Positions 1-9,138 of a DNA stretch of 64,000 nucleotides are shown here, one piece after another. The position numbers and the translations under genes were made by a program. This DNA is from Amycolatopsis coloradensis (GTDB lineage Bacteria > Actinomycetota > Actinomycetes > Mycobacteriales > Pseudonocardiaceae), in NCBI RefSeq assembly GCF_001953865.1, contig NZ_MQUQ01000009.1:62001-126000 (forward strand), read 5' to 3'. The notes below the pieces were generated by a model. The model had not been told where the DNA came from, searched no databases, and saw nothing but the letters and a program-made list of their open reading frames with translations. Each line of letters opens with the position of its first letter. Position 1 is the stretch's first letter.

Positions 1-86
1 TTCCAGAACTGTCTTCCGGCATGTGCCGCTCACCTCGCTTTCGTATTCGAACGGTGTCGATCAACCTTCGGAAGGTACCACGCCGA

Positions 87-1124
87 TCAAGGCGTCCAGC
101 GCACCGCGACCCCGCCGGATCGGCCGACGACCACCCCGTGAGTGTTGACCGAGGCGGCGAAGGTGATGGTTCCCGGCCCTGCTCCAGCCGCCCTTCCGAG
201 GTCGGTGAGGCTTCCGTCGGAGTTCCAGCGAACGGCGGTGTAGCGCCCCTCTGTGTCTTTCGACATACCCACCGCGGTGTTGTCCGGTCCCGCCGCCCGC
301 GCTTCACTGGACGGCTTGTCGGTGACCGGGAAACCGCCGAGGTCCGTGACCGAACCGTCCGCCTTCCACCGCGTGGCGAACACGCCGTAGCTGCCGCCGA
401 CCGACCGCTGCACCCTGCCGACGATCGTCCCGTCGGCGCCGATCCCCATCGCCTCGGCGAAGTAGCCCGAAGGCAAGTACTTCAGCTCGGTGACGGTCCC
501 GCCCGTGGCCCAGCGCGTCGCGTGTGTCTGGTGGTCCGACGCTGTCGACCAGCCCGCGACGGTGCCGTCGTCCGCGATCGCCGCCCCGACGCCGGAGGTC
601 CCACCGGGCAGCGCGGCCAGTTCGGTCACTGTCCCGTCGACGCTCCAGCGGACCGGCCTGCCGTAGTAACTCGAGTACGACTCCGAGCAGTAGCCGGCGG
701 TCTCACCGGTCGCGTTGATCGCTTTCGCCTGGCAGTACGCCGTTCCTGGCAAGGAATCCAGGACCGTGATCCGGCCGTCCGGATCCCAGCGGACGGCACG
801 CTGGCCCTTGCTGTTCGACGACCTGCCCGCCACCGTTCCCTCGTTGTTGATCGCCGTGGCTTCACTCCCGGTGTCACCGGCCGCGGTGCCGAGATCGGTG
901 ACCGTGCCGTCGGCGCCCCAGCGCACGGCGTGCGAGGTACCGCCCGTGGTGGACCAGCCGACCGCTATCCCGCTGTCGTTGATCCCGGCGGCGCCGGCCA
1001 CCGACGAACCGGGCAACGCGGGAAGCTCGGCGAGTGCCGGTGCGGCCGAGGCCGAGCCGGGGACGAGGACGGCCAGCGCGACCGCGGACGCCCCGGCGAT
1101 GGACAGAGTTCTGGTGGCACGCAA
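87..1124 (-). CDS. Secreted HAF-repeat protein
   Basis: This encodes a 345-residue exported protein. An N-terminal signal peptide (about residues 1-28, ending in an ASAAPA-type cleavage region) is followed by at least six repeats of roughly 45 residues with the pattern G-x-A-x-x-I-N/D-x-x-G-x-x-x-G, each followed by an A-x-R-W segment. That is the HAF family of extracellular repeats, expected to form beta-propeller blades. The family has no established enzymatic activity and no catalytic motif is visible. The start is a TTG preceded by GGAAGGA seven bases upstream. It is a monocistronic gene reading out towards the window edge. Identity as a HAF protein is secure; its role is unknown. Confidence 0.85.
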   Translation of the reverse strand: MRATRTLSIAGASAVALAVLVPGSASAAPALAELPALPGSSVAGAAGINDSGIAVGWSTTGGTSHAVRWGADGTVTDLGTAAGDTGSEATAINNEGTVAGRSSNSKGQRAVRWDPDGRITVLDSLPGTAYCQAKAINATGETAGYCSESYSSYYGRPVRWSVDGTVTELAALPGGTSGVGAAIADDGTVAGWSTASDHQTHATRWATGGTVTELKYLPSGYFAEAMGIGADGTIVGRVQRSVGGSYGVFATRWKADGSVTDLGGFPVTDKPSSEARAAGPDNTAVGMSKDTEGRYTAVRWNSDGSLTDLGRAAGAGPGTITFAASVNTHGVVVGRSGGVAVRWTP

Positions 1125-1225
1125 GGGTTTTCCTTCCCCCAGCTGCGACGAAAGCCGCAGATCAAGATCACCCTAGCAAGGGGTGATCATTCCTCTCATG
1201 CCATTTCCTGCTCCGGAAAATGCCG

Positions 1226-2131
1226 CTAAGCGGGTGAATCGAACGCGTCGCGGATCGTGTCGCGCAGCCAGCGCTGGGCCGGATCGGCGTCGAGGCGGGC
1301 ATGCCAGAGCAGCCGCACTTCGATCTCCGGGAGGTCCGCGGGAATCGGGAACCAGCGGATCCCGAGCGCCCGGCCGTACTGCTCGGCGAGCCGCTGGGGC
1401 GCGAGTCCGATGTAGTCACTCGACGCGACCAGGAACGCGGCGACGGCGGACGTCGGGACGACCGCCGCGACCCGGCGCTGGAGTCCTTCGGCCTCCAAGA
1501 CCTCGTCGAGCGGCCCTCGGGTGCGGCCGCGCCGGGAAGCGGAAACGTGGGGATACCGGCAAAGTTGCGCCAGTGTCGGGCGGCGTGGGCGGGCCAGTGG
1601 GCTGTCGGCCCGGACGATCGCGACCACTCGTTCTCGGTACAGCAGCATCGAGCGGATGTCGGGAGCCGAGACGTCACCGGCGCCGATGTCCAGATCGACG
1701 GAGCCGTCCCGCAGCGCCTCGGTGCTTTCGCTGCCTTCCCCGACGAAGCGCAGGACCACACCCGGCGCGACGGCGGCGGTCGCCTCGACGGCCGCGGTCG
1801 CCAGCGTCGCGGCGACGCCGTCGTTGATCCGGATGGTGAAGGTGCGTTCGAGATCACCGATCGCGAGCTCCCGGTCGGCGCTGATCAGGGCCGACGCCTC
1901 GTCGAGCAGCGACCGCACCCGCGGCGCTGTCCGAAGCGCGAACGGCGTCGGCACCATCCCGCGCCCCGCGCGCACCAGGATCGGGTCCCCCATCGCCCGC
2001 CGCAGCCTGCCGAGGGCGCGGCTCGTCGCCGGGATCGACAGGTGCAGGCGCTCGGCCGCCGCGGTGACGCTGCCGTCCCGCAGCAGCGCGTCGAACACGC
2101 GCAAGAGGTTCAGGTCCAGTTGGTCGGCCAT
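1226..2131 (-). CDS. LysR-family transcriptional regulator
   Basis: A 301-residue LysR-type regulator. The N-terminal winged helix-turn-helix (about residues 5-60, LNLLRVFDALLRDGSVTAAA) is followed by a periplasmic-binding-protein-like effector domain. The ATG used here gives the canonical MADQLDLNLLRVF beginning of the NodD/PcpR-like branch; the frame stays open far upstream but that extension is compositionally a shadow. It is divergent from the exporter starting at 2207, with only 75 bases between the starts, so it most likely controls that exporter and itself. The inducer cannot be told from sequence. Confidence 0.9.
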   Translation of the reverse strand: MADQLDLNLLRVFDALLRDGSVTAAAERLHLSIPATSRALGRLRRAMGDPILVRAGRGMVPTPFALRTAPRVRSLLDEASALISADRELAIGDLERTFTIRINDGVAATLATAAVEATAAVAPGVVLRFVGEGSESTEALRDGSVDLDIGAGDVSAPDIRSMLLYRERVVAIVRADSPLARPRRPTLAQLCRYPHVSASRRGRTRGPLDEVLEAEGLQRRVAAVVPTSAVAAFLVASSDYIGLAPQRLAEQYGRALGIRWFPIPADLPEIEVRLLWHARLDADPAQRWLRDTIRDAFDSPA

Positions 2132-2143
2132 AGTTGCATCGTA

Positions 2144-2160
2144 GGCAATTAATTCTTGCC
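2144..2160. promoter_or_regulatory. Candidate LysR operator
   Basis: The inverted repeat GGCAA-N7-TTGCC lies between the divergent LysR gene and exporter gene. Its size and AT-rich centre fit a LysR-type binding site. Its position next to the LysR start suggests autoregulation together with control of the exporter. This is inferred from symmetry and position only. Confidence 0.5.
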
Positions 2161-2206
2161 AAAGTTGCGTGGCACGAAGTACTGGCTGGTCCATAGCTTG
2201 AGAGAC

Positions 2207-3712
2207 ATGCCACTTCGACTCAACATCCGCGACGACCCGGCGGCCGCCGCGAGCCGCCCGGTCGCGCGGCGCGGTCTGCTGGCCGTTATGTGCGCCTGTG
2301 TCGTGCTCGTCGTCGGGATGGTCGCCGCGATCAACCTCGCCGTTCCGATGCTGGCCGCGAGCGACCTGCGCCCGTCCGCGTCGGCGCTCATCTGGATCGT
2401 CGACACCTACGTCGTCTTCTTCGCCTGCCTGGTGATCCCCGGCGGCGCCGCGGGCGATCGCTTCGGCCGCAAGGGCGTCCTGCTCGCCGGTCTGGCGTTG
2501 TTCGGTCTCGGCGCGTTGCTCTCGACGGTCGCGCCGAACGTGCCGTTCCTGCTGGCGGGCCGGGCGATCACGGGGATCGGCGCCGCCGCGGTGCTGCCCA
2601 ACACGCTCGCCGTCCTGCTGCACGCCGTGCCCGCCGGGCGCAAGGGCGTGACCATCGCGACCTGGGCCTCGATGACCGGGATCGGTGGTATCGCCGGGAA
2701 CGTCGGTGGTGGCGCGGTGCTCTCCGGTGGATCCTGGCGCTGGCTGTTCGCGGTCGCTGTCCCGCTCTCCCTGCTGCTCGCCGCGTTCGCCGCCCGCGTC
2801 GCGCCGGTGTCCCCGCGGCACGACCGCCCGCTCAGCCTGCTCGGCGCCCTCCTGCTCGTCGGCGCGTCGGTCGCACTCCTGCTCGGCATCGTGGAAGGCC
2901 CGGAAGCGGGCTGGACCAGTCCGATCGTCCTGATCGGTTTCGCCGCTGCCGTCGTGCTGTTCGCCCTGTGGACGTTCGTGGAACTGAAGGCCGAACACCC
3001 ACTGCTCGATCCCCGGTTGTTCCGCGTGCCCGCGCTGCGCGGTGCCTGCCTCGGCATGACCGCGATCTTCTTCGGGATGTTCGCGCTGTTCTACGTCAAC
3101 GCGTCTTTCCTGCAGTACGGCAAGGGATTCAGTGTGCTGCTGACCGGGCTCGGGATCATTCCGATGACCATCCCGGTCATCCTCGGCGCGCGGCAGGTGG
3201 GCCGCCTCGTCCAGCGTGTCGGCGTCGACGTCACCGTCGCACTGGCGTTCGCCTTCGTCGGCTGCGGCCTCATTGGACTGTCTACAGTAGACGCATCGAC
3301 GCCGTATCCCGTCTACGCGAGTTGGCTCGTGGTCACCGGCATCGGAGTCACCTTGGCCCTTCCGACACTGTCGGCCGCCATCTCCGGCTCACTGCCCCCG
3401 GCTCGGGCCGGGGTCGGCGCCGGGCTGCAGGCCACCACGCGCGAGTTCGGCAGCGCGCTCGGCGTCGCGGTCATCGGCACCGTCCTCACCGGACGGTTCG
3501 TCGCCGCGCTGCCGCCCGACATCCGCGCGAACCACGATCCGCACACCGTGGCGCAGGCCCTCGCCGCGGCACCGGGCCGCGCGCCCGAGGTGATCTCCGC
3601 GTTCGTCACCAGCACGAGCACGGCCTTGCGGGTGATCGGCGTGAGCGTGCTCGTCCTCGGAGCGCTCGTCACCGGGCAATCACGGCTTTCCCGCACTCGC
3701 GGGAATCGGTAG
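2207..3712 (+). CDS. MFS drug exporter, DHA2 (14-helix) type
   Basis: A 501-residue integral membrane protein of the major facilitator superfamily. The motif A loop GDRFGRKG sits after the second helix, and a glycine-rich motif C-like segment (GIGGIAGNVGGG) lies in helix 5. The length and number of hydrophobic stretches fit the 14-helix DHA2/QacA-EmrB group of proton-driven multidrug antiporters. The ATG at 2207 was preferred to an in-frame TTG 51 bases upstream because the upstream stretch overlaps the likely operator and is not hydrophobic. The divergent LysR regulator probably controls it. The substrate is unknown. Confidence 0.88.
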   Translation: MPLRLNIRDDPAAAASRPVARRGLLAVMCACVVLVVGMVAAINLAVPMLAASDLRPSASALIWIVDTYVVFFACLVIPGGAAGDRFGRKGVLLAGLALFGLGALLSTVAPNVPFLLAGRAITGIGAAAVLPNTLAVLLHAVPAGRKGVTIATWASMTGIGGIAGNVGGGAVLSGGSWRWLFAVAVPLSLLLAAFAARVAPVSPRHDRPLSLLGALLLVGASVALLLGIVEGPEAGWTSPIVLIGFAAAVVLFALWTFVELKAEHPLLDPRLFRVPALRGACLGMTAIFFGMFALFYVNASFLQYGKGFSVLLTGLGIIPMTIPVILGARQVGRLVQRVGVDVTVALAFAFVGCGLIGLSTVDASTPYPVYASWLVVTGIGVTLALPTLSAAISGSLPPARAGVGAGLQATTREFGSALGVAVIGTVLTGRFVAALPPDIRANHDPHTVAQALAAAPGRAPEVISAFVTSTSTALRVIGVSVLVLGALVTGQSRLSRTRGNR

Positions 3713-3736
3713 TACCTACGCCCGAAAGGCAGCACC

Positions 3737-4084
3737 ATGACCGAAGTAACCGCCTTCATGCTGGTGAAGACCACCCCCGAATGGCTCAGCCTGACGATCG
3801 AGCAGCGGGTGGAATCCTTCGAGACCGAAGTCCTCCCTGCGATCAAGAGCAAGGTGAAGGGCGTCCGTTCCCGCTTCTACGACACCGAGTTCTACTCCGC
3901 GCGGGTGACCGACGTGTGGGTGTGGGAGGCCGACGACCATCACTCGTATCAGCTGCTCATCGAAGCACTGCGCGAAACGCCCTTCTGGGACCGGTACTTC
4001 GAGATCGTCGACCTCCTGGTCGGTGTCGAGAACGCGTACGCCACGAACTACGGCTTGGACACCTACGCGAGTATCGACGTGTGA
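3737..4084 (+). CDS. Darcynin-like small protein
   Basis: A 115-residue soluble protein with no signal peptide. The pattern TPEWL near residue 15, F-x-x-E-V-L-P-A-I, and a charged W-x-W-E-A-D-D segment resemble the darcynin family of small proteins, which probably adopt a ferredoxin-like alpha+beta fold. No biochemical function is established for the family as far as I know. It begins 24 bases after the exporter with its own AAAGG ribosome site and is likely co-transcribed with it, so it may share the same LysR control. The family assignment is by memory of motif pattern and is moderate. Confidence 0.6.
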   Translation: MTEVTAFMLVKTTPEWLSLTIEQRVESFETEVLPAIKSKVKGVRSRFYDTEFYSARVTDVWVWEADDHHSYQLLIEALRETPFWDRYFEIVDLLVGVENAYATNYGLDTYASIDV

Positions 4085-4110
4085 GCGCGAGGGGAGAGGA
4101 CATCCCCGCG

Positions 4111-5037
4111 TCAGAAGGCGGGGACGGGTTCGGTCCGCGCGTTTCCGAGGGCCGACTTCCGCAGGTCGATCGTCCAGTTCGACCGCTGATCGAAGGTCTG
4201 CGCGAACTTTTCGAACAGGCATCCCGAAGTGAACCGCCGTCCCGCCGCGTCCCAACCGGATCCGATCTTGACGTAGACCCGGTAGTCGCCCGAAATCCCG
4301 GTGACCGTCGTCGAGGAGTTTCCGTGCACGTAGACCATCACCTGGGGTTTCGAAGGCTCACCGGTCACCACCGAGATGGCGACGTCGCCGGAGGTGCCGT
4401 TGGTGATCCGCAAACTCCCTCGTCCAACGGGGCCCGATCGTTCGACGATCTCGCCGTGGGGTGGGCGCGACACGGCGGGCACGGGCAGCGGTGGTGGCGC
4501 GGCCGGGAGAAATCCGCCGACCTTGAACTGCTTCGCGCCCAGGGCGGCGATCGCCTGGTGCAGGGGGCTGCCCCGGTCCGCCAGTCCGGTGACGATCTCG
4601 CGCACCTTCTCGGCGACGGGCACCGCGGCGGCGACCGCGCAACCGGTGCCCGCGGTCGTCGAGGCAGGCCCCGAGTTCGGCAAGATCAGCGACAGCGACA
4701 GCAGGCTCAGTCCCTCTTGGAGCTTTTGGTGCTCGCGCTCGATCACCCTCGGCGGGGCCAGGTTCCTCAGCTTGACGAGGTGGTCGCCCAGGAGGTCACC
4801 GAGCCGGAGCTTCGCCAGTCTCAGGTCCGCCTCCGTGGTGGCGGCCGCCAGCTGATCCACCCACGGTCGCGCCTCGGCGTCCAACTTCGTGAGGGCACGC
4901 TGGTACTCCTCGGCGGAAACGACCTCCGGAGGAGCTGGAGGCCCGCCGCCCTCGTCACTCGACAGGATCAGGGTTCCGAGGACGACGACCGTCGCGATGG
5001 CCACCGCTAGACAACCGACACCCCGCCACCCGCCCAT
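4111..5037 (-). CDS. Membrane-anchored hypothetical protein
   Basis: A 308-residue protein with one N-terminal transmembrane helix (about residues 8-26, CLAVAIATVVVLGTLILS) and a large outside domain. Residues 40-120 are rich in Leu, Ala and charged residues and probably helical. A proline-rich linker around residue 180 (PAAPPPLPVPA) leads to a C-terminal beta-rich segment. The start was set at the ATG with GGGAGG six bases upstream; an upstream in-frame ATG lacks a site. I do not recognise the family. It is transcribed away from the aminopeptidase gene and converges on the darcynin-like gene. Confidence 0.6.
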   Translation of the reverse strand: MGGWRGVGCLAVAIATVVVLGTLILSSDEGGGPPAPPEVVSAEEYQRALTKLDAEARPWVDQLAAATTEADLRLAKLRLGDLLGDHLVKLRNLAPPRVIEREHQKLQEGLSLLSLSLILPNSGPASTTAGTGCAVAAAVPVAEKVREIVTGLADRGSPLHQAIAALGAKQFKVGGFLPAAPPPLPVPAVSRPPHGEIVERSGPVGRGSLRITNGTSGDVAISVVTGEPSKPQVMVYVHGNSSTTVTGISGDYRVYVKIGSGWDAAGRRFTSGCLFEKFAQTFDQRSNWTIDLRKSALGNARTEPVPAF

Positions 5038-5095
5038 GCGCCGCCTCCCGGGCCGAAGCGTAGTTCTCGACGCCCGGGACTGGTCCCCGGGCACG

Positions 5096-5143
5096 GCGAA
5101 GGCCGCCTTCGGAGCGCGAAATCGTTCCGAAAGCGGCCTTCGC
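5096..5143. terminator. Hairpin after the aminopeptidase gene
   Basis: A long stem with arms GCGAAGGCCGC and GCGGCCTTCGC, extended inside by TTCGGA/TTCCGAA, lies 17 bases beyond the stop of the minus-strand aminopeptidase gene. It has no U-run, as is usual for actinobacterial terminators. The AAGGCC/GGCCTT outer arms recall the repeat families found elsewhere in the window. Confidence 0.6.
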
Positions 5144-5160
5144 GGTCACGTGCCTGGAGA

Positions 5161-6792
5161 TCAGGCGGTTTCGAACGGCTGGACGTTCGGCTGGAACACC
5201 TGGCCGTTGGCCGGAACCTTCAGGTCGATCAGGTAGTCGGCCGTCACCTTGTCCACGCCGAGCGAGTCACCCAGGATGCAGTGCCCGAAGGCGTCGACCG
5301 AGAGGAGCCGGGCGTTGCCCAGCTGGTCGGCCATCCGCTTCGAGAACAGGTACTGGGTCGCCGGGTCGTAGTAGTTGCCGACGACCAGCACCGGGGTGTC
5401 GGTCTTGGCCTTCCACGGGCCGCGGAACACGTCCGGCTTCTTCGCGGGCCACACCGGGCAGCCCGCGACGTCCGAGAACGCCTGGTAGCGACCGAAAGTG
5501 GGCGACTCCTTCTCCCACTTCGCGGCGATCTCGGGAACCTTCTCCTGCTTGATCGTGATCTTCTTGTCCGAGCAGTTCACGGCGAAGTAGGAGTCGTCAC
5601 CGGCATACGGGCTGTCCGGGTCCGCGTCCGCGCGCCCGTTCGCGCCCGACCGCAGCACCTTCAGCTCGACGGCCCGCGCCGTCTGCGTCTGCGCCGACGT
5701 CGGGTGGACGACGTTGTACAGCGCCTGCAAGTCGTCGGCCAGCGGCGGGAACGACGTCGGCGAGTACAGCACCCCGGCCACGGTGCTGGTGAACGCGTTG
5801 ATGTCGTAGGTGCTCCCGTCCGGCAGCTTGATCGGCTGCCGGCGCAGGTACTCACGGATCTCGTCGAACTTCGCCCGCGGCGTGCCCGAGCTGAACGAGC
5901 ACTTCTGCCCGACCTGCGCGCACTTGCGCAGGAAACCGTCCAGCGCGATCTCGAACCCGCGAGCGCGCTCGCGGTCGTACTGCACACCGTCGCTGGTGCG
6001 CAGCGCCGGGTCGACGTTGCCGTCGATGACGATCGCCCGGCTCTGCTTCGGGAACATGCCGGTGTACGTCGACCCGATCAAGGTCCCGTACGAGAAGCCG
6101 ACGAAGGTCAGCTTCCGGTCGCCGACGGCCGCCCGCATCTTGTCGAGGTCGCGCACGACGTCCTTGGTGGACATGTGGTTCAGCAGCGCACCGGCGTTGT
6201 GCTTGCAGAACTGGCCGTAGTCCCGGTACGACGCCAGCGTTCCGGAAATCTCCTGCCGTGACAGCGGCACGGGGATCTGCGCGGCGAAGACGTCGTCCGC
6301 GTCCTCCTGCGTGGTGAAGCACTTGAGCGGGTTGCTGGCCCCGACGCCGCGCGGGTCGAACCCGATCAGGTCGAACCGGTCCAGCACCTGCGGCTGGAAG
6401 TAGTTCGTCGCGCCGATCGGCATCCGGAACCCGGAACCACCCGGGCCGCCCGGGTTGAGGAACAGCGAGCCGACCTTCTTGTCGGGTGTCTTCGCCGCCC
6501 GCTTCAGCATCGCGATGTCGATGGTGCCGAGTGCCGCGTTGTCGTGGTCGATCGGCACGCGGTAGCGCGCGCAGCTGTAGAACTTGACCTGGTCGGCGGG
6601 AACACCGCGGATCTGGTCCGCCGTGCAGGCCCCCCAGGTCACCGGCGGGGTCGCACCGACCTGGGCGGCGGAGAGCCCGCCGTCCTGGGCCGCGACCGCG
6701 CCACCGGCGGAAAGCCCGGTGAGCGCGGCACCGGCCACGAGTGCCCCTACCAGTGCGAGACCGCGCACCGGTCTCCTTGTGGATCTCGGCAA
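5161..6792 (-). CDS. Secreted tripeptidyl-aminopeptidase-type alpha/beta hydrolase
   Basis: A 543-residue exported alpha/beta hydrolase of the TAP/SlpD-E group, which removes tripeptides from protein N-termini outside the cell. A signal peptide spans roughly residues 1-36. The nucleophile elbow is GFSYGT, the oxyanion segment is NPGGPGGSG, and the C-terminal TAP-like domain carries the putative acid (YDPATQY) and histidine (DAFGHC). The start is a TTG placed eight bases after GAGGGAGGAG; an upstream GTG lacks a site and would spoil the signal peptide. A hairpin follows the stop. Family membership is strong; exact peptide preference is not visible. Confidence 0.87.
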   Translation of the reverse strand: MPRSTRRPVRGLALVGALVAGAALTGLSAGGAVAAQDGGLSAAQVGATPPVTWGACTADQIRGVPADQVKFYSCARYRVPIDHDNAALGTIDIAMLKRAAKTPDKKVGSLFLNPGGPGGSGFRMPIGATNYFQPQVLDRFDLIGFDPRGVGASNPLKCFTTQEDADDVFAAQIPVPLSRQEISGTLASYRDYGQFCKHNAGALLNHMSTKDVVRDLDKMRAAVGDRKLTFVGFSYGTLIGSTYTGMFPKQSRAIVIDGNVDPALRTSDGVQYDRERARGFEIALDGFLRKCAQVGQKCSFSSGTPRAKFDEIREYLRRQPIKLPDGSTYDINAFTSTVAGVLYSPTSFPPLADDLQALYNVVHPTSAQTQTARAVELKVLRSGANGRADADPDSPYAGDDSYFAVNCSDKKITIKQEKVPEIAAKWEKESPTFGRYQAFSDVAGCPVWPAKKPDVFRGPWKAKTDTPVLVVGNYYDPATQYLFSKRMADQLGNARLLSVDAFGHCILGDSLGVDKVTADYLIDLKVPANGQVFQPNVQPFETA

Positions 6793-6925
6793 AACGACTC
6801 CTCCCTCGGCTGGCGACGCGCTCCGAACACGTCGCACGGTGCGCCGCCGAAGTCACGGCGCGTAACACCAAGCGAGCCTCGCACAAGCCGGTAACCCAGT
6901 CACCGGCCGAAAGGATGGTACGAAC

Positions 6926-7402
6926 CTAGCGAGAGGTGGTCTTCAACTCGAAAATCGGTAACACCCGGCGAGCGGATCGCTCTTCCATGGAGTAACCCGG
7001 CCAGAAATCCAGCAGGAGCTTCCACATCCCGTCGTACTCGTCGTCGAGAAGTTCCCTTGCCCTGACCGGGATCTCCTTGCCCGCCAGCGCGACGACCGCG
7101 TCCGGATGTGAGCGCAGGTTGTGCGTCCACGCGGGATGGTTCGGTCTCCCCCAATTGGAGCCGACGAGGACGAAGTCCCCATCGTGGGGGAAGTACAGCA
7201 GGTTGGTGCTGCGGGGCAGGCCGCTCTTGCGGCCGGTCGTGGTCAGCCGGAGGGAAGGGAGCCCGGCCAGCGCGACCAGGCTCACCTTCCCCTTGAACAG
7301 CCGGTGGAGTTTCTTGTCCACCCAGATGATCCCGCCCGCGAGCCCCATCAGCCACGGTTTCGTGCCGAGTGCGCGAGCGAGGAGCGTAAGAGGGTTAGCC
7401 AC
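6926..7402 (-). CDS. Ddn-like nitroreductase/quinone reductase family protein (DUF385)
   Basis: A 158-residue protein of the deazaflavin-dependent nitroreductase family, whose members typically bind F420. Diagnostic segments are LRLTTTGRKSGLPRSTNL and a GDFVLVGSNWGRPNHPAW stretch, followed by LRSHPDAVV. It overlaps the end of egtD by eight bases, so it is translationally coupled to the ergothioneine operon. In mycobacteria the position after egtD is taken by egtE; here this reductase sits instead. A role in ergothioneine metabolism or in redox defence alongside it is an inference from context only. Confidence 0.85.
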   Translation of the reverse strand: MANPLTLLARALGTKPWLMGLAGGIIWVDKKLHRLFKGKVSLVALAGLPSLRLTTTGRKSGLPRSTNLLYFPHDGDFVLVGSNWGRPNHPAWTHNLRSHPDAVVALAGKEIPVRARELLDDEYDGMWKLLLDFWPGYSMEERSARRVLPIFELKTTSR

Positions 7403-8372
7403 GGACAGATCTTGCCAGGCTCACCCCGAATCGCGATTCCGAGTCCGTCCACCATTTCTCCACCGAGAAACCGGCTTCGGCCAGTTCCGCGGCGATTCCG
7501 TCCCGCCGGAACTTCGCGGAGATCTCGGTGCGCACGTATTCGCCCTCGGCGAACTTCACCAGCAGATCGGCGCCCGGGATGTCGACGGTCACCGCCTCCC
7601 GGGCACGCAGGCGCATTTCGACCCATTCGTTCTCTTCGTCCCAGTACGAGACGTGGTCGAAGGCGGCCGGATCGAAGTTCGCGCCGAGGCCGTTGTTGAT
7701 CACGTGGAGCACGTTGCGATTGAACTCGGCGGTGACCCCCGCCGCGTCGTCATAGGCGCGTTCCAGCGTTTCCCGGTCCTTCACCAAATCCGTCCCGAGA
7801 AGGAGCCACTCCCCTTCGTCGAGAACTTCGCGGACCGAGTGGAGGAAGGCGGCGCGTTCGGCGGGCAGGAAGTTGCCGATCGTGCCGCCGAGGAACACCA
7901 CCAGCCGCGGCCGGTCGCCCGGCAGCAGGTCGAGATGCTGGGTGAAGTCCCCGACCACGCCCCGGATTTCGAGGGACGGGTAGTCGGCCTTGATGGCTTC
8001 CGCGGCTTCGGCGAGCGCGGTTCCGGAGACGTCGAGCGGCACGAACTCCCTCAGCGTGCCGTGGTCGGTGAGCGCGTCGAGCAGGAGCCTGGTCTTCTCA
8101 CTCGAGCCGGAACCGAGTTCGACGAGGGTGTGCGCGCCGGAACTTTCCGCGATCTCGCCGCCACGCGCGGCGAGCACCTCCCGTTCGCTGCGGGTCGGGT
8201 AGTACTCGGGAAGGGCGGTGATCTTCTCGAACAGTTCGCTGCCGCGCGCGTCGTAGAACCACTTGGGCGACAACCACTTCCGGTCCGCCTCCAGGCCGGC
8301 GCGGACGTCCGCGCGCAGCTGCTCGGTGATGTCCGACTCGCTGCGGTGTACGTCGAGGTCCACTTCGGTCAT
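7395..8372 (-). CDS. egtD: Histidine N-alpha-methyltransferase EgtD
   Basis: A 325-residue SAM-dependent enzyme that trimethylates L-histidine to hercynine, the first committed step of ergothioneine synthesis. The family signature KWFYDARGSELFEKI is at residues 37-51 and the SAM-binding VELGSGSSEKT at 84-94; FLGGTIGNF occurs further on. The length matches mycobacterial EgtD. Its ATG overlaps the egtC stop (ATGA), and its own end overlaps the Ddn-like gene, so it is the fourth gene of a tightly packed operon. Confidence 0.96.
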   Translation of the reverse strand: MTEVDLDVHRSESDITEQLRADVRAGLEADRKWLSPKWFYDARGSELFEKITALPEYYPTRSEREVLAARGGEIAESSGAHTLVELGSGSSEKTRLLLDALTDHGTLREFVPLDVSGTALAEAAEAIKADYPSLEIRGVVGDFTQHLDLLPGDRPRLVVFLGGTIGNFLPAERAAFLHSVREVLDEGEWLLLGTDLVKDRETLERAYDDAAGVTAEFNRNVLHVINNGLGANFDPAAFDHVSYWDEENEWVEMRLRAREAVTVDIPGADLLVKFAEGEYVRTEISAKFRRDGIAAELAEAGFSVEKWWTDSESRFGVSLARSVRG

Positions 8373-9133
8373 CGTGCCTCAGTGCTCCGATCGGCTTCGA
8401 GGGGAAGGATTTCCACACCGGCGCCGGTGACCCGGACGGCGTGGTGTTGGGGAACGGGAGTCCATCCGGGACCGTCGTCGCACGGTTCCGAAGCGACGAC
8501 GACACCGTCACCAGTGTCCTGATAGGACAGGGAATGCGTCCACGCCGTGCCGATCAGCGTCCGGCCGTCGGTCAGCAGGAAGTTGAGCCGCGAACCCGGC
8601 CCCGCCTCCTCGACCACACCGGTCAGCCACGTGACGGCCGAGAGCGGGTCTTCACCCGCTTCGAGCCGTTCACTCAGCAAAGCCCACAGCAGCACCGAAT
8701 CCGTGGTCGCCTCGAGGGTGAGCAGACGGGTGATCGGCAGTTTCGCGGCGAGTTCGGCCAGTGAGCCCGGCCAGCCCTTCACCATCCCGTTGTGGCTGAA
8801 GAGATGGCCACCGCCGGTGAACGGCGCGTTGGCCGCTTCGACCACCGGCATCCCGGTGGTGCCGTTGCGGACCGCCACCATGAAGGCGTGCGACCGCACC
8901 GACCCGGCGAGCGCGGGCAGGTCCCCGTCGGTCCACAAGGGAGCGGACCGGCGCAGCCGCACGGGATCGGGACCGTCGGCATACCAGCCGAGGCCGTACC
9001 CGTCCGCGTTGACCGAGCCGCCGCCCCGCATGTCGGCCGGGGCGTAGGACTGCACGAGCAGCGAATGCGGGGCATGGAAGAGCAGCTCGGCGGGCGAACG
9101 CGGCTCGCCGAGATACGCGAGATGACGGCACAT
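8369..9133 (-). CDS. egtC: Gamma-glutamyl-hercynylcysteine sulfoxide hydrolase EgtC
   Basis: A 254-residue class II glutamine-amidotransferase-fold hydrolase. It removes the glutamyl group from gamma-glutamyl-hercynylcysteine sulfoxide. Cys2 is the N-terminal nucleophile (MCRHLAYLGEP), which fixes the start at this ATG. SHNGMVKGWPGSL and DSVLLWALL are conserved in the family. It starts five bases after egtB and overlaps egtD by four bases. Confidence 0.95.
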   Translation of the reverse strand: MCRHLAYLGEPRSPAELLFHAPHSLLVQSYAPADMRGGGSVNADGYGLGWYADGPDPVRLRRSAPLWTDGDLPALAGSVRSHAFMVAVRNGTTGMPVVEAANAPFTGGGHLFSHNGMVKGWPGSLAELAAKLPITRLLTLEATTDSVLLWALLSERLEAGEDPLSAVTWLTGVVEEAGPGSRLNFLLTDGRTLIGTAWTHSLSYQDTGDGVVVASEPCDDGPGWTPVPQHHAVRVTGAGVEILPLEADRSTEAR

Positions 9134-9138
9134 GCCGC

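Noticed and set aside
2132..2998. Long N-terminal extension of the first LysR regulator
   Set aside because: The extension is antisense to the exporter and is a charged low-complexity shadow. The normal LysR start is at 2131.
2290..5010. A 906-residue open frame on the plus strand across the exporter and beyond
   Set aside because: It is an Arg/Ala/Pro-rich frame shadowing the exporter, the darcynin-like gene and the antisense of the membrane-anchored gene. It shows no family motif and has no sensible start site.
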